This document shows positions 32,138 through 40,681 of a stretch of DNA of 64,000 nt, one piece after another. Below the pieces are notes generated by a model. The model was not told where the DNA came from, did not search any database, and saw only the letters and a list, made by a program, of their open reading frames with translations. The position numbers and the translations under genes are program-made. Position 1 is the stretch's first letter. Every line of letters starts with the position of its first letter. Location of the stretch: the NCBI GenBank assembly GCA_910575255.1, contig CAJTEM010000027.1, forward strand, positions 1 to 64,000, read 5' to 3'. This DNA is from Lachnospiraceae bacterium. Lineage in GTDB: Bacteria > Bacillota > Clostridia > Lachnospirales > Lachnospiraceae.

Positions 32138-33094
32138 ATGGAAGGAGCTTCAAGAAAGTTTATAACAGCTTTAAAGGACAATGACCTTGCTGCTGTCAGA
32201 GAAGTGCCAAAAGCAGACCTGCACAACCATTTTGTCCTTGGGGGGAGCAGGATATATATATATGAGCAGAAGCAGATTCTCATTGAGCCGATCAAAAAGC
32301 CCCTGGCTTCCATGTGGGAAATGGATGGCTGGAACAGCAGATATATTGGTGAGAGATTCTCTGGCAGCAACATGCGCAAATTTCTTATAGAGGCAACTTT
32401 TGTCCAGGCAAAGCATGACGGCATTGCGATCTTGGAGATAGGGGAAGATGTCTGGGGGTTAAATGAGTTTTTCCATAATGACATTGTGGAACTGATAGAG
32501 ACATTCCAGGAAATCAACGAGCGGATTGCGCCGGAGGTTTGCCTGCGGCTCCAGATCGGATTATCCAGGCATTGCCCTGTGGACTATCTGGAGGGCTGCC
32601 TGAAACATTTCTGGGGGTACCCGGAATTCTACTCCATTGAATTGTATGGGGATGAACTGGCACAGCCGATTGAAAATTTTATCCCCATATACAGGAGAGC
32701 AAAAGAAGAGGGGCTTTGCCTGAAAGCCCACATTGGTGAGTGGGGAACAGCAGAGGACGTTGTTCGCGGCGTGGAGGCATTGCGGCTTGATGAAGTGCAT
32801 CATGGTATCGCGGCGGCGGAATCGGAGGAGGCCATACAGTTCCTAAAAGACAGGGGAATACGCCTTAACCTAACGCCCAGCAGCAACCTTTTGCTGGGGC
32901 GAATAAAGGAGATGGCGCACCACCCCATCCGGAGATTATACAGGGGCGGGTTAGACGTGACCATAAATTCGGATGATGTGTTGATTTTTGACAGTGACGT
33001 GTCAAAAGAATACATAAGACTTTTTGAGTCAGGATGCCTGAATGCAGAGGAACTGAATAAAATCCGGTTAAATGGGCTGAGGGAAATGCAATAG
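32138..33094 (+). CDS. Adenosine deaminase family protein
   Basis: A 318-aa metal-dependent deaminase-like protein of the amidohydrolase superfamily. Metal ligands in KADLHNHFVLGG (H-x-H, about residue 27), the catalytic pair in LKAHIGEWG (HIGE replacing the usual HAGE), HHGIAAAE, NLTPSSNLLLG (usual P-T-S-N) and the aspartate pair in TINSDD. The substrate may be adenosine or a related purine; the altered motifs make this uncertain. GGAGG lies 4-5 nt before the chosen ATG. Probably co-transcribed with TetR A. Confidence 0.75.
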   Translation: MEGASRKFITALKDNDLAAVREVPKADLHNHFVLGGSRIYIYEQKQILIEPIKKPLASMWEMDGWNSRYIGERFSGSNMRKFLIEATFVQAKHDGIAILEIGEDVWGLNEFFHNDIVELIETFQEINERIAPEVCLRLQIGLSRHCPVDYLEGCLKHFWGYPEFYSIELYGDELAQPIENFIPIYRRAKEEGLCLKAHIGEWGTAEDVVRGVEALRLDEVHHGIAAAESEEAIQFLKDRGIRLNLTPSSNLLLGRIKEMAHHPIRRLYRGGLDVTINSDDVLIFDSDVSKEYIRLFESGCLNAEELNKIRLNGLREMQ

Positions 33095-33160
33095 GAAGTA
33101 TGAACAAGATCCGGGCATATTTTTCTGAAGACGCATATGCGATAAAAATCTCTAAAACAC

Positions 33161-33191
33161 TTGCTTATGACGTAACGTAATGAGATATACT
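33161..33191 (+). promoter_or_regulatory. MerR-type promoter (19-bp spacer)
   Basis: TTGCTT (33161-33166) and TATACT (33186-33191) are separated by 19 bp with the near-palindrome TGACGTAACGTAA in the spacer. A 19-bp spacer with a central palindrome is the hallmark of MerR-activated promoters, and the gene downstream encodes MerR. Confidence 0.65.
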
Positions 33192-33209
33192 ACGAGCAGG
33201 AGGTGAGAC

Positions 33210-33530
33210 ATGGACAAAAATAAAGCGATACCACAAGGCTATATGACTGTTGGCGAAGCCGCAAAAAAGATGGATGTTACTGTACGGACATTACAGCATT
33301 ATGACAGGGAAGGGTTACTTTCCCCGTCTGCCATGAGCGAAGGAGGCCGCAGGCTATACACAGATAAAGATATGGTAAAACTACATCAGATCTTATCGCT
33401 CAAACATCTGGGGTTCTCCCTGGATGATATAAAGAACCGGCTGATTCCCCTTGATACACCGGCAGAAATCGCAGCTGTCTTGGCAGAGTGTCCAAAATCC
33501 TGTTTTCCGGTAGTGGATGGTGTTCTGTGA
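33210..33530 (+). pseudogene. MerR family regulator, C-terminally truncated
   Basis: Residues 1 to ~92 form an intact MerR DNA-binding domain (YMTVGEAAKKMDVTVRTLQH, GRRLYTDKDMVKLHQI, GFSLDDIKNRL). At about 33484 the sequence switches to the antisense of a sigma gene, adding ~14 foreign residues and a stop. The dimerisation coiled coil and effector domain are missing, so it is probably non-functional, although GGAGG and a MerR-type promoter are intact. Confidence 0.75.
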
Positions 33531-33920
33531 GACGGCGTACAGCCCTGCCACTTCCCGCTCCGTCTTTTCCAGATAGAACAGTTCGTTCAGCAGGGCCAGT
33601 TCTTCGGCAGAAAGGCTCTGCAATACATCCTGCAATTTCTCCAGCATGTCAGCCCTGACCGCCCTGTCCTCCACGGAATCATCCGATACGGCAAACTGCC
33701 AATCCTGCTCCACAAGCTGCTCATAGGACAATTCCCGGCTGGGGATGTACTGTATTTCCTGTATTTCCTGTGTTTCCGGGTTGACTTTTGTACGCCCTTT
33801 TTTCAGCTTCCCCATAAAATACCGCTCCTTGTCCTCGGCCCGGTAATATTCCCGGTATACTTCCCCGCTCACCTGCACGGGCTTCCCGTCTATGTATAAA
33901 TAAAAATCTTTTTCCTGCAT
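33484..33920 (-). pseudogene. Integrative-element sigma-like regulator, C-terminally truncated
   Basis: Minus-strand frame starting at 33920 with GGAGGG 5 nt upstream: DFYLYIDGKPVQVSGEVYRE, YYRAEDKERYF, LSAEELALLNELFYLEKTER, GLYAVSQNTIHYRK. It is the sigma-70-like regulator type found in conjugative elements (region 4 LLNELFYLEKTEREVAGLYAVS). After about 33484 the frame runs through antisense MerR DNA, so the last helices are lost. Confidence 0.7.
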
Positions 33921-34018
33921 AGTTTCCCTCCGAAATTCTGAAATAAAATGGGTTCCAGAATCCCGGAGGCGGTGAACGACATCGGTGAAAACCGACACCG
34001 CACAGCAGGAAACGACAT

Positions 34019-34053
34019 AAAAAAAGCCGCACCCGGAAGATACCAGGCACGGC
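34019..34053 (-). terminator. Attenuator-like terminator upstream of the sigma remnant
   Basis: On the minus strand GCCGTGCC and GGGTGCGGC form a stem followed by seven T (plus-strand A run 34019-34025). It lies in the leader of the sigma gene, about 100 nt before its start. Confidence 0.55.
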
Positions 34054-34112
34054 GGGATAATTTTTGTATTTTATTGGTATTTCATAAATATGCGGGGAAT
34101 TTTTTGTCGATA

Positions 34113-34154
34113 ATAGAAGCGCCGCAATCCCCGTAAGGACTGCGGCGCTTCTAT
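34113..34154. repeat. Perfect 14-bp hairpin in the sigma leader
   Basis: ATAGAAGCGCCGCA (34113-34126) and TGCGGCGCTTCTAT (34141-34154) are exact inverse complements with a 14-nt loop. It is very stable and has no T run; probably a leader or regulatory structure of the former element. Confidence 0.6.
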
Positions 34155-34521
34155 GTAGCTGTTTTGTTTCTGTTTCTTTCCCCGTATTTCCCAATATCTT
34201 CCCCTTACCGACGGGAAATAATATGAGTTCCTAAAGTTTTCGCTGATTTCCCTGCTTATTTGTAATAAAAGGAATTATAAAGGATGATATTGTCACAAGA
34301 TAATCGCCGGGTTGTCAGAAGATAAGCAGATAACGCAGGTTGCGACAAAAAACGGCATAACCGCAAAGGTTACACCGTTTTTTATATTTACATTATATAT
34401 TTTCAGTCCATCATTATAAATGACAATCTTTCTCCACTTCCGCTTTCACGGAAATCAGCAAACAAATGCAAGGACTCTTGATTTTTAATCATCATGCCGC
34501 AAGATATGAGATATGCCCCTG
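34155..34521. other. Intergenic, no gene
   Basis: No coding sequence recognised. It contains the terminator at 34346-34383 and otherwise AT-rich DNA. Confidence 0.45.
34346..34383 (-). terminator. Terminator of the fructan locus
   Basis: AAAAACGG...CCGTTTTTT with inner TAACC/GGTTA pairs: an A-run/T-run hairpin that works in both directions and lies after the minus-strand kinase fragment. Confidence 0.7.
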
Positions 34522-35065
34522 CTAATTTCTGCTCTTTCTAATAAGCGTTTCCACTTCCTCTATTTCTGGCATTACCTTCAACGCACCTTTTCTGGTAGTA
34601 ATAATGGAAGCTGCCGCATTTGCAAAAGTCAGCATCTGTCTGAGTTTAACTTCGTCCATATTGTCAAGTCCATACTTCAATACATAGTGCAGGCAGCATC
34701 CACCAAAAGTATCTCCGGCGCCCGTAGTTTCAATCGTATTTTCCTGTAAAATCGGAGCCACTTCAACCCGCAGATTCTTATAGTAAGCCCTGCTTCCCTC
34801 CTTTCCCATAGAAAGGACAATCAAAGGAATCTCATACTGGCTTCTCAGCTTGTTAATCCCCGCATCATAATCTTCTTCTTCAGTAAACCACTGTATCTCA
34901 TTATCCGAAATCTTAAGAATATCACATTGGGATAGCCCATATGCCACCTGTTTTCTAGCATCCTCTAAGGACTTCCACAAAGGCGGTCTCAGATTCGGAT
35001 CAAAGGATATGATAGCTCCCCCCTCTTTTGCAATTTCAATTGCTTTTCTAGTTGCCTTTCGTACC
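34522..35065 (-). pseudogene. PfkB-type carbohydrate kinase (fructokinase-like), N-terminally truncated
   Basis: The open frame begins in mid-protein (IAKEGGAIISFDPNLRPPLW) and continues through KISDNEIQWF, VLSMGKEGSRAYY and the catalytic anion hole TTGAGDTFGGC to a normal C-terminus. The SFDPNLRPPLW motif and the neighbourhood suggest fructokinase. The N-terminal half, with the sugar-binding lid, is absent: upstream of about 35065 the sequence belongs to a response-regulator gene. A frame starting at 34980 is open but would lack essential parts. Confidence 0.72.
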
Positions 35066-35637
35066 GTATATAATCTTCACCCCATACGTCAAGGTAAAGT
35101 TGCTCATTTGTAAATACCCGTCCCGGACTGGCAGCAAGTACACAAAGCAACTTGAACTCATATCGAGAAAAATCTATTTCTTGTGAATTGACAAAAACTT
35201 TGTGATAATCCACATTGATGAACAAAGTCCCTCTTGAAATGGTATTAGATGACTGTTTCGTTTGATTCAGTTCCGTATAACGCCGTATCAATGCCAAGCC
35301 GCTGGCAATGGTTTCTTCCAGATAGTTCTCTGTCCATTTTATATATTCATCTGCTCCTGCTTTAATCGCTACTGTTTTCGTTGTGCTGTCATAACGCCGA
35401 TTCACTACCAGAACGGGGGCTTTTGTCAGCCCCCGTATGAGTTCCAATGAAGATAGGTACTCCTGTCCATCTGAAAAAAATGATAACCAGCAGATAGTCC
35501 GTATCTCCTAAAAGTTCGCTGGTTGCCTCCCTGACATCCGTTACTGTACAGACAAATATACCCTCTTTCTGCCATCCTCCATGAAGATCGGTCAACTCCG
35601 GTCGTTCATAGCATACTATCAATATCCATCTTTCCAT
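35066..35637 (-). pseudogene. Response-regulator-like protein with frameshift and lost C-terminus
   Basis: First part from ATG 35637 (WILIVCYERPELTDLHGGWQ, DTDYLLVIIFF). The frame shifts at a T run near 35476 (plus-strand A run) and resumes as SDGQEYLSSLELIRGLTKAP, AGADEYIKW, and a winged-helix domain (FSRYEFKLLCVLAASPGRVF then LYLDVWGEDYI). At about 35065 it breaks off into the kinase fragment before the final wing. The receiver lacks the usual phospho-acceptor context. Two independent lesions mark it as dead. Confidence 0.65.
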
Positions 35638-35780
35638 AATTCCATCTTCCGTTACACAGCAGACATTTCTATCCTGCTGCCTTTCCTAATACTTACACCA
35701 AAAAGAATAGTACCTTTGGAAATATCCTTAATGCCAGGAGTGAAGATGATGTCATTTACATTATCCTCATTCTATTCGGT
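35638..35780 (-). other. Short gap with a coding-like tail
   Basis: On the minus strand a short frame (FTPGIKDISKGTILFGVSIR) ends 20 nt before the response-regulator start. It has no start and looks like the C-terminal remnant of another gene. Confidence 0.25.
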
Positions 35781-37262
35781 CTACTTACAAGTCTCCAGTC
35801 CATATGCCTCAATATTTGTCACCGTTACCTTCCCTCCGCAGGCGCACATCCTTATCCCATTCTGTTCATTGCCCGCAAAGATATTATTCGAGTGATTATT
35901 CTGATAATCATCTGTAAATATCTCAAGCGAACTTTGGTCGGAGAAGATATGCACGTCCAGTTCCTTCTTTCCTGCCAGATACATTACACTATGGGATATC
36001 CCCACACTCCAGCCATCGCTGTTGTTCCGGTCTACAGATAACTCTGCGCGCCCGAAGTTAAAAGTACAAACCGTCTTCTTTCCTTCCCCACACCGCAGGT
36101 TAAGGAACAGCTTATCCGCATCTGTATTTTCAAGATTGATTCTGAACTTCAACTCAAAAGAAACCCCGTCTCCTGCCTGAATCTCCGCTTCTTCTTCACC
36201 TATGACCAATTTATCCTGACTGCTGCTATCGGTCCGAATGGATTCCAGTTCCTTGACTGGCACAAACTTAAGCGTTCCGTTGTCTGCCATCTGTACTTCT
36301 CTTACGATATTAAAGGAGCCGCACCAGCCTTCCTTATACGCCGGCCCCCAATCCTTCCAGAACGGCATCCAGTCCCAGCAGTTTGCCCATCCTACAATAA
36401 GCCTCCGGCCATCCGGCGCTACAAAGGACTGCGGGGCATAGTAATCATGGCCCCAATCGATCTCCCCGCTTACCTGATAGAAAAATTTGCCCGTCTCATA
36501 GTCAAAATCACCCACCATATATACTACGGTACGTTCTCCCGCTCCCATCGGCGACACCATCAGCACATATTTGTCTCCTATCTGGTAGAAATCCGGACAC
36601 TCCCACATATACCCCCACTCGCCCCGGCTCTCCGCCAGGACATTGAAAAATGTCCAGTGGATCATATCATCTGAGCGGTACAAAAGTGCCTGCGCTTTGT
36701 GATCCCTGCTGGCGCCGCAGACCATATAGTAAGTATCCCCATGTTTCCACACCTTCGGGTCACGGAACAGATGCGCGGGAACTCCTTCCGGCGGCGTCAG
36801 CACAGGATTCCCCTCATATTTCTCAAAATGTATCCCGTCCTCGCTGTAAGCGATACACTGGGTCTGTTCAAATCCTTTCCCGTCATTCTTAACGCCTGTG
36901 TACATCAAAAACAGCCTGCCGTCATGTTCAATCGCGCTTCCCGAAAAGCAGCCGCCCCTCATATGGTCATCGTAAGGCTCGCTCGGTGCAAGGGCAAGCG
37001 GAAGGTACTCCCAGTGGAGCATATCGTCACTCACCGCGTGCCCCCAGTGCATATAATCCCAATGTCCGTAATAAGGATTATACTGATAAAAGAAGTGGTA
37101 CTTTCCCTTGTAATAGATCAACCCGTTCGGGTCATTGATCCATCCGGTCTCACCCATAAAATGATATCTCTGGCGCATCTTCCCTTTTTTTACTGTTTCC
37201 CGGTTCTCGTCAATCGCCCGCTGGGCTCTCTCAATGTTATGTAGCATTATTTCCTTTGACAT
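35781..37262 (-). CDS. GH32 fructosidase (sucrose/fructan hydrolase)
   Basis: A 493-aa glycoside hydrolase family 32 enzyme without signal peptide, so cytoplasmic. The beta-propeller carries WINDPNG (residues 41-47, nucleophile D44), FRDPKVW (about 165-171, transition-state stabiliser) and WECPDFY (about 220, acid/base E). The C-terminal ~150 residues form the beta-sandwich. It hydrolyses beta-fructosides such as sucrose, sucrose-6-phosphate or short fructans. It follows the GH172 gene after 18 nt and is the last intact gene of the locus. Confidence 0.92.
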   Translation of the reverse strand: MSKEIMLHNIERAQRAIDENRETVKKGKMRQRYHFMGETGWINDPNGLIYYKGKYHFFYQYNPYYGHWDYMHWGHAVSDDMLHWEYLPLALAPSEPYDDHMRGGCFSGSAIEHDGRLFLMYTGVKNDGKGFEQTQCIAYSEDGIHFEKYEGNPVLTPPEGVPAHLFRDPKVWKHGDTYYMVCGASRDHKAQALLYRSDDMIHWTFFNVLAESRGEWGYMWECPDFYQIGDKYVLMVSPMGAGERTVVYMVGDFDYETGKFFYQVSGEIDWGHDYYAPQSFVAPDGRRLIVGWANCWDWMPFWKDWGPAYKEGWCGSFNIVREVQMADNGTLKFVPVKELESIRTDSSSQDKLVIGEEEAEIQAGDGVSFELKFRINLENTDADKLFLNLRCGEGKKTVCTFNFGRAELSVDRNNSDGWSVGISHSVMYLAGKKELDVHIFSDQSSLEIFTDDYQNNHSNNIFAGNEQNGIRMCACGGKVTVTNIEAYGLETCK

Positions 37263-37280
37263 ATAACACCTCCAAATTGT

Positions 37281-38624
37281 CTATTTATATCCATCACGGA
37301 GTTTCTTTGCAAATTCCGTGTTCAGCTTAGATTCACGCCTTGCCTTTTCTTCCTTAATGCGGAATTGTTCTTCCCTCGCCGGGGAATACTCCTCCCAGCG
37401 TTTTTCCCATGACTGTCTTGCCTCTTTCATCTCATCTGTAAGCTCCGGCATTTTTAAGTTCCTCTCAGGAAGTTTTGGCACATTCGGAAGCCTCTCTTCC
37501 AGCGGAAGAATCGTAATCTCATCTTTTGTCGGCAGTGTCTGGTACCAGTAAGCCGTGGAACTCCAGTCATCCGACAAATGGTTTGCATGTCCATGTTCTA
37601 TCGTTACCCGAAGGCTCTTCTCAAAACGCACCGGATCTGTAATATGAAAACGGTAAGACACCTGAAAACCATCCGTATCACCTTCATGGACAATTGTCCC
37701 GAAAAACGGATACGCATTCCTCTGCATTCCCCATGCATGATTAAAATAGTCCTCCGTTCCCGTTCCATTAAGGCTGGGATATTCCTCTCCATCAATGAAA
37801 AACATATCATTTCCCTCGCCCCACCAGCTTCCCTGATAGTGCTTAACAGTCAGATTACATCCTACATAGTGTCCTGTTCCCTTTACATCCAGAACCGTAT
37901 AATTCCCTTCGCCCTTGAAGTTTGTCACATTATTGACCTCAGGAGAGTTTGTCTGTACATCCGGTCCCCATCCATCGCAAGGATTCTCACGTCTCCAGCA
38001 GGAATGGAAATAAGCTGTATCTTCATCCAAAGGCTCTTTGTACATCTCATAATCAATGTTAAAATATAATATGAACGGAAGTTCATTCTCATTTACAATC
38101 TCAATTTTCGCCTTCTTATTAAACGGCATCGGGAAATAGCAGGATACGGAACACGGCGCGCCATATCTTCCTGCTTCCTCCGGTTTTAATGATACATTAA
38201 ACGGCAGAGAACTGAAATTTCCCGGATAACAGTTTCCTATGCAGAAGAAATCCCCCAAAGGAGCCAGAACGCTCGGCGTATCCTGATCATCCCATGTAAT
38301 TTTAATCAAAGCCTTTCTGTAATAAAATGGATCATAATCATCCCATATAACGCCAAGTGCAGGATGAATTTCCATAACCGGCGCTGCCGATGCGTTTAAT
38401 ACCGGATCAAGAATACTCGGAGCTTTCACCCTGCGGCATGAAGAAGTCATCCAGATATGGGTGATACACCCCGGCCCTTCCACCTCTCCAAGCACGATAC
38501 TCTCTTTTGCCGGAATCTCCCAATAGTCCTGATTCTTGCCGCGCTGATCCCAGCTTGCGAGCCTTCCGTTTCTCGCTTTCTTAATTGTTGTCAAATCCTG
38601 AAATAACCCTGATACTTTACCCAT
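37281..38624 (-). CDS. GH172 (DUF2961) enzyme, probable difructose-anhydride/alpha-fructofuranoside hydrolase
   Basis: A 447-aa protein with the DUF2961 motifs: ASWDQRGKNQDYWEI, VEGPGCITHIWMTSS, QGSWWGEGNDMFFIDG and the strongly conserved GTGTEDYFNHAWG. DUF2961 is the founding domain of GH172, whose characterised member from Bifidobacterium interconverts inulobiose and difructose dianhydride I. No signal peptide. Located between a sugar ABC transporter and GH32, so intracellular processing of imported fructose dianhydrides or fructooligosaccharides is a strong inference; substrate specificity cannot be read from sequence. Confidence 0.82.
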   Translation of the reverse strand: MGKVSGLFQDLTTIKKARNGRLASWDQRGKNQDYWEIPAKESIVLGEVEGPGCITHIWMTSSCRRVKAPSILDPVLNASAAPVMEIHPALGVIWDDYDPFYYRKALIKITWDDQDTPSVLAPLGDFFCIGNCYPGNFSSLPFNVSLKPEEAGRYGAPCSVSCYFPMPFNKKAKIEIVNENELPFILYFNIDYEMYKEPLDEDTAYFHSCWRRENPCDGWGPDVQTNSPEVNNVTNFKGEGNYTVLDVKGTGHYVGCNLTVKHYQGSWWGEGNDMFFIDGEEYPSLNGTGTEDYFNHAWGMQRNAYPFFGTIVHEGDTDGFQVSYRFHITDPVRFEKSLRVTIEHGHANHLSDDWSSTAYWYQTLPTKDEITILPLEERLPNVPKLPERNLKMPELTDEMKEARQSWEKRWEEYSPAREEQFRIKEEKARRESKLNTEFAKKLRDGYK

Positions 38625-38651
38625 AAATTTTCTCCTTTACTTTATTTTTTT

Positions 38652-38866
38652 GGTGTTAGTTTAAATATGGATTGGTGACCATTTTGCTTCTTTCAACATC
38701 AGGAAAATTCATAGTCTACAAATGCGTAAAACGCATACTGACCCATTTGTAAACTAACACCTTTTTATATACATATTTAATTTCAAACGTTGTCTGACAA
38801 ATGGCTCTCTTTTGTGATGCAAATAAAATATCTGGTAGTACCAATGATGTTTTGTTCATTTGTCAG
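38652..38866. promoter_or_regulatory. Two structured inverted repeats between permease and GH172
   Basis: GGTGTTAGTTTA (38652-38663) pairs with 38750-38761, enclosing a small ATGCGT/ACGCAT hairpin. A second pair, CTGACAAATG (38794-38803) and CATTTGTCAG (38857-38866), follows. They fill the unusual 259-nt gap inside an otherwise tight operon and may process or attenuate the transcript to uncouple transporter and enzyme levels. Confidence 0.5.
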
Positions 38867-38883
38867 GTAACTCTTCTTACAAA

Positions 38884-39714
38884 TTAACCCTTAACTGCTC
38901 CCGCAGTCATACCTTCCACAATATTTTTCTGGAAAATTCCATAGAATATCAATTCCGGTATAATAATCATAACACTGGATGCCACAATTCCACCGTAATC
39001 AACCGTATAAGTCCCTTTAAAAAACGATGCACCCATAGACAATGTATAATCAGAGACATCCCTCAGCATAACTGATGCAAACGGGAATTCATTCCAGATG
39101 TATAAAACATTGAAAATGACAACCGTAGCAATCACAGGCTTTGTCATAGGAAGTATAATTCTCACCATAAGATCCCATATATTACAACCGTCAATAACAG
39201 CCGCCTCATCTATCTCAACGGGCAGAGCTTTCAGATACCCTACAAGAAGCAAGGTATTGAAAGAAATAGAAGTCGCAATGTATGGAAAGATCAGCGCAAT
39301 CTTCCCTCTGAATCCAAAAAACACATTAATCTTGTATACCGGAAACAACAGGATAAACGGGGATATAGACAGACCCATAATCAAAAATCCATAAAGTATC
39401 TTTCTCATTCTCTCGTTCTTAAATTCCATTCTCGCAAGGACAAAAGAACTGCAAAATGTAATGACTAACTCCGCAACCAATGAGATTACACATACAAAAA
39501 TTGTATTTCCATACAGCCTCGGAAAATTAAGTGTCTCCATTGCATGCCGGTAATTATCAAAATTAAACGTCTTAGGCAATGATAACGGTGAGGATAATAT
39601 CTCGGAATTTGTCTTAAATGAGAGAACCAGCATCCATAAAAACGGAAACACAACCATGAATGTGATAAACACCATCAATATATACTGGACTGTCTTTTTT
39701 CTCTTACTTACCAT
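38884..39714 (-). CDS. Sugar ABC transporter permease (MalG type)
   Basis: A 276-aa inner-membrane permease with six predicted helices (first: ILMVFITFMVVFPFLWMLVL) and the EAA loop EAAVIDGCNIWDLMVRIILP that contacts the ATPase. CUT1 family. No ATPase gene is present in the locus, so a shared MsmK-type ATPase encoded elsewhere must energise it. Confidence 0.92.
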   Translation of the reverse strand: MVSKRKKTVQYILMVFITFMVVFPFLWMLVLSFKTNSEILSSPLSLPKTFNFDNYRHAMETLNFPRLYGNTIFVCVISLVAELVITFCSSFVLARMEFKNERMRKILYGFLIMGLSISPFILLFPVYKINVFFGFRGKIALIFPYIATSISFNTLLLVGYLKALPVEIDEAAVIDGCNIWDLMVRIILPMTKPVIATVVIFNVLYIWNEFPFASVMLRDVSDYTLSMGASFFKGTYTVDYGGIVASSVMIIIPELIFYGIFQKNIVEGMTAGAVKG

Positions 39715-39719
39715 AGTCC

Positions 39720-40592
39720 TTAACGCTCCCTTTCCTTTGTTACTGTACTGTAAATTGCCGTAATTAACAGTGACAGTAAAAACGTAACCATTGCAAGCGA
39801 CATCCCGTATCCATAATCACTGCTGGAAAATGTCATAGAATAACTATATGTTACCAATGTTTCGGACAGGTGGTTCGGGCCTCCTCCGGTCGTCTGCTGT
39901 ACAATCTCAAATATTTTAAACACTCCGGTGATAATCAGCACGGCTACCGTAGACATGGTTGTGCGCATCATCGGAATAATCACATACCTGACTTCCTGTA
40001 CTGCGCTGGCACCGTCAATCTTAACGGCTTCCAGAACATCTCCCGGAATCATCTTAAGCCCTGCGATAAATATGGTCACAAGATATCCTAACTGCTGCCA
40101 AAAATATATAATCGCAATGCTATAGGGTGACAATGTATCTCCACCAATCCACTTCTGTTTAAGCCCCTCTGCTCCGATTGCATCCAACACATTATTGATG
40201 ATACCGATATTCGGGTCCAGAATATATACCCAGATAATACCTACAATAATCGGCGCTATAATTGCCGGCGAAAAAATAAGCGCTTTTGAAAAATCAACAG
40301 CTTTTAATCTTTTGTTCAGCAACAGAGCAATCAAAAACGACAATGAAATCAGCAGAACAAATGCCAATACAAACATAACCATTGTGTTTTTAAAGGAAAT
40401 CCAGAATATTTCATCCTGAAAGAGCCTTACATAATTTTTCAATCCGATAAATTTAGCCTGCCCGATTCCCGAATATTTTGTAAAACTATATCTTGCCGCC
40501 ACCACAATCGGCAGCATAATAAAAATACTATAAATAAGAAGTGTCGGAATCATAAGACCTATCTTATATCTTTTCTTACTTAACCAATGCAT
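39720..40592 (-). CDS. Sugar ABC transporter permease (MalF type)
   Basis: A 290-aa permease, six helices (MIPTLLIYSIFIMLPIVVAA first), EAA loop EAVKIDGASAVQEVRYVIIP. It pairs with the MalG-type protein 5 nt downstream; both follow the binding protein gene. CUT1 oligosaccharide uptake type. Confidence 0.92.
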   Translation of the reverse strand: MHWLSKKRYKIGLMIPTLLIYSIFIMLPIVVAARYSFTKYSGIGQAKFIGLKNYVRLFQDEIFWISFKNTMVMFVLAFVLLISLSFLIALLLNKRLKAVDFSKALIFSPAIIAPIIVGIIWVYILDPNIGIINNVLDAIGAEGLKQKWIGGDTLSPYSIAIIYFWQQLGYLVTIFIAGLKMIPGDVLEAVKIDGASAVQEVRYVIIPMMRTTMSTVAVLIITGVFKIFEIVQQTTGGGPNHLSETLVTYSYSMTFSSSDYGYGMSLAMVTFLLSLLITAIYSTVTKERER

Positions 40593-40636
40593 ATATTTTC
40601 CCCCGTCTTTCTTATGCTCTTACCCGCAGTTTCTTC

Positions 40637-40664
40637 CCGGCACCGTGCAAATCACCGGTGCCGG
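40637..40664. promoter_or_regulatory. GC-rich hairpin between binding protein and permease genes
   Basis: CCGGCACCG (40637-40645) and CGGTGCCGG (40656-40664), 10-nt loop, no T run. Such hairpins after binding-protein genes stabilise the upstream mRNA and keep its level above that of the permeases. Confidence 0.6.
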
Positions 40665-40681
40665 AATATTCTTATCAGCAA

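Noticed and set aside
36699-37244. 181-codon plus-strand frame inside the GH32 gene
   Set aside because: It is the antisense shadow of a clear GH32 gene with all catalytic motifs.
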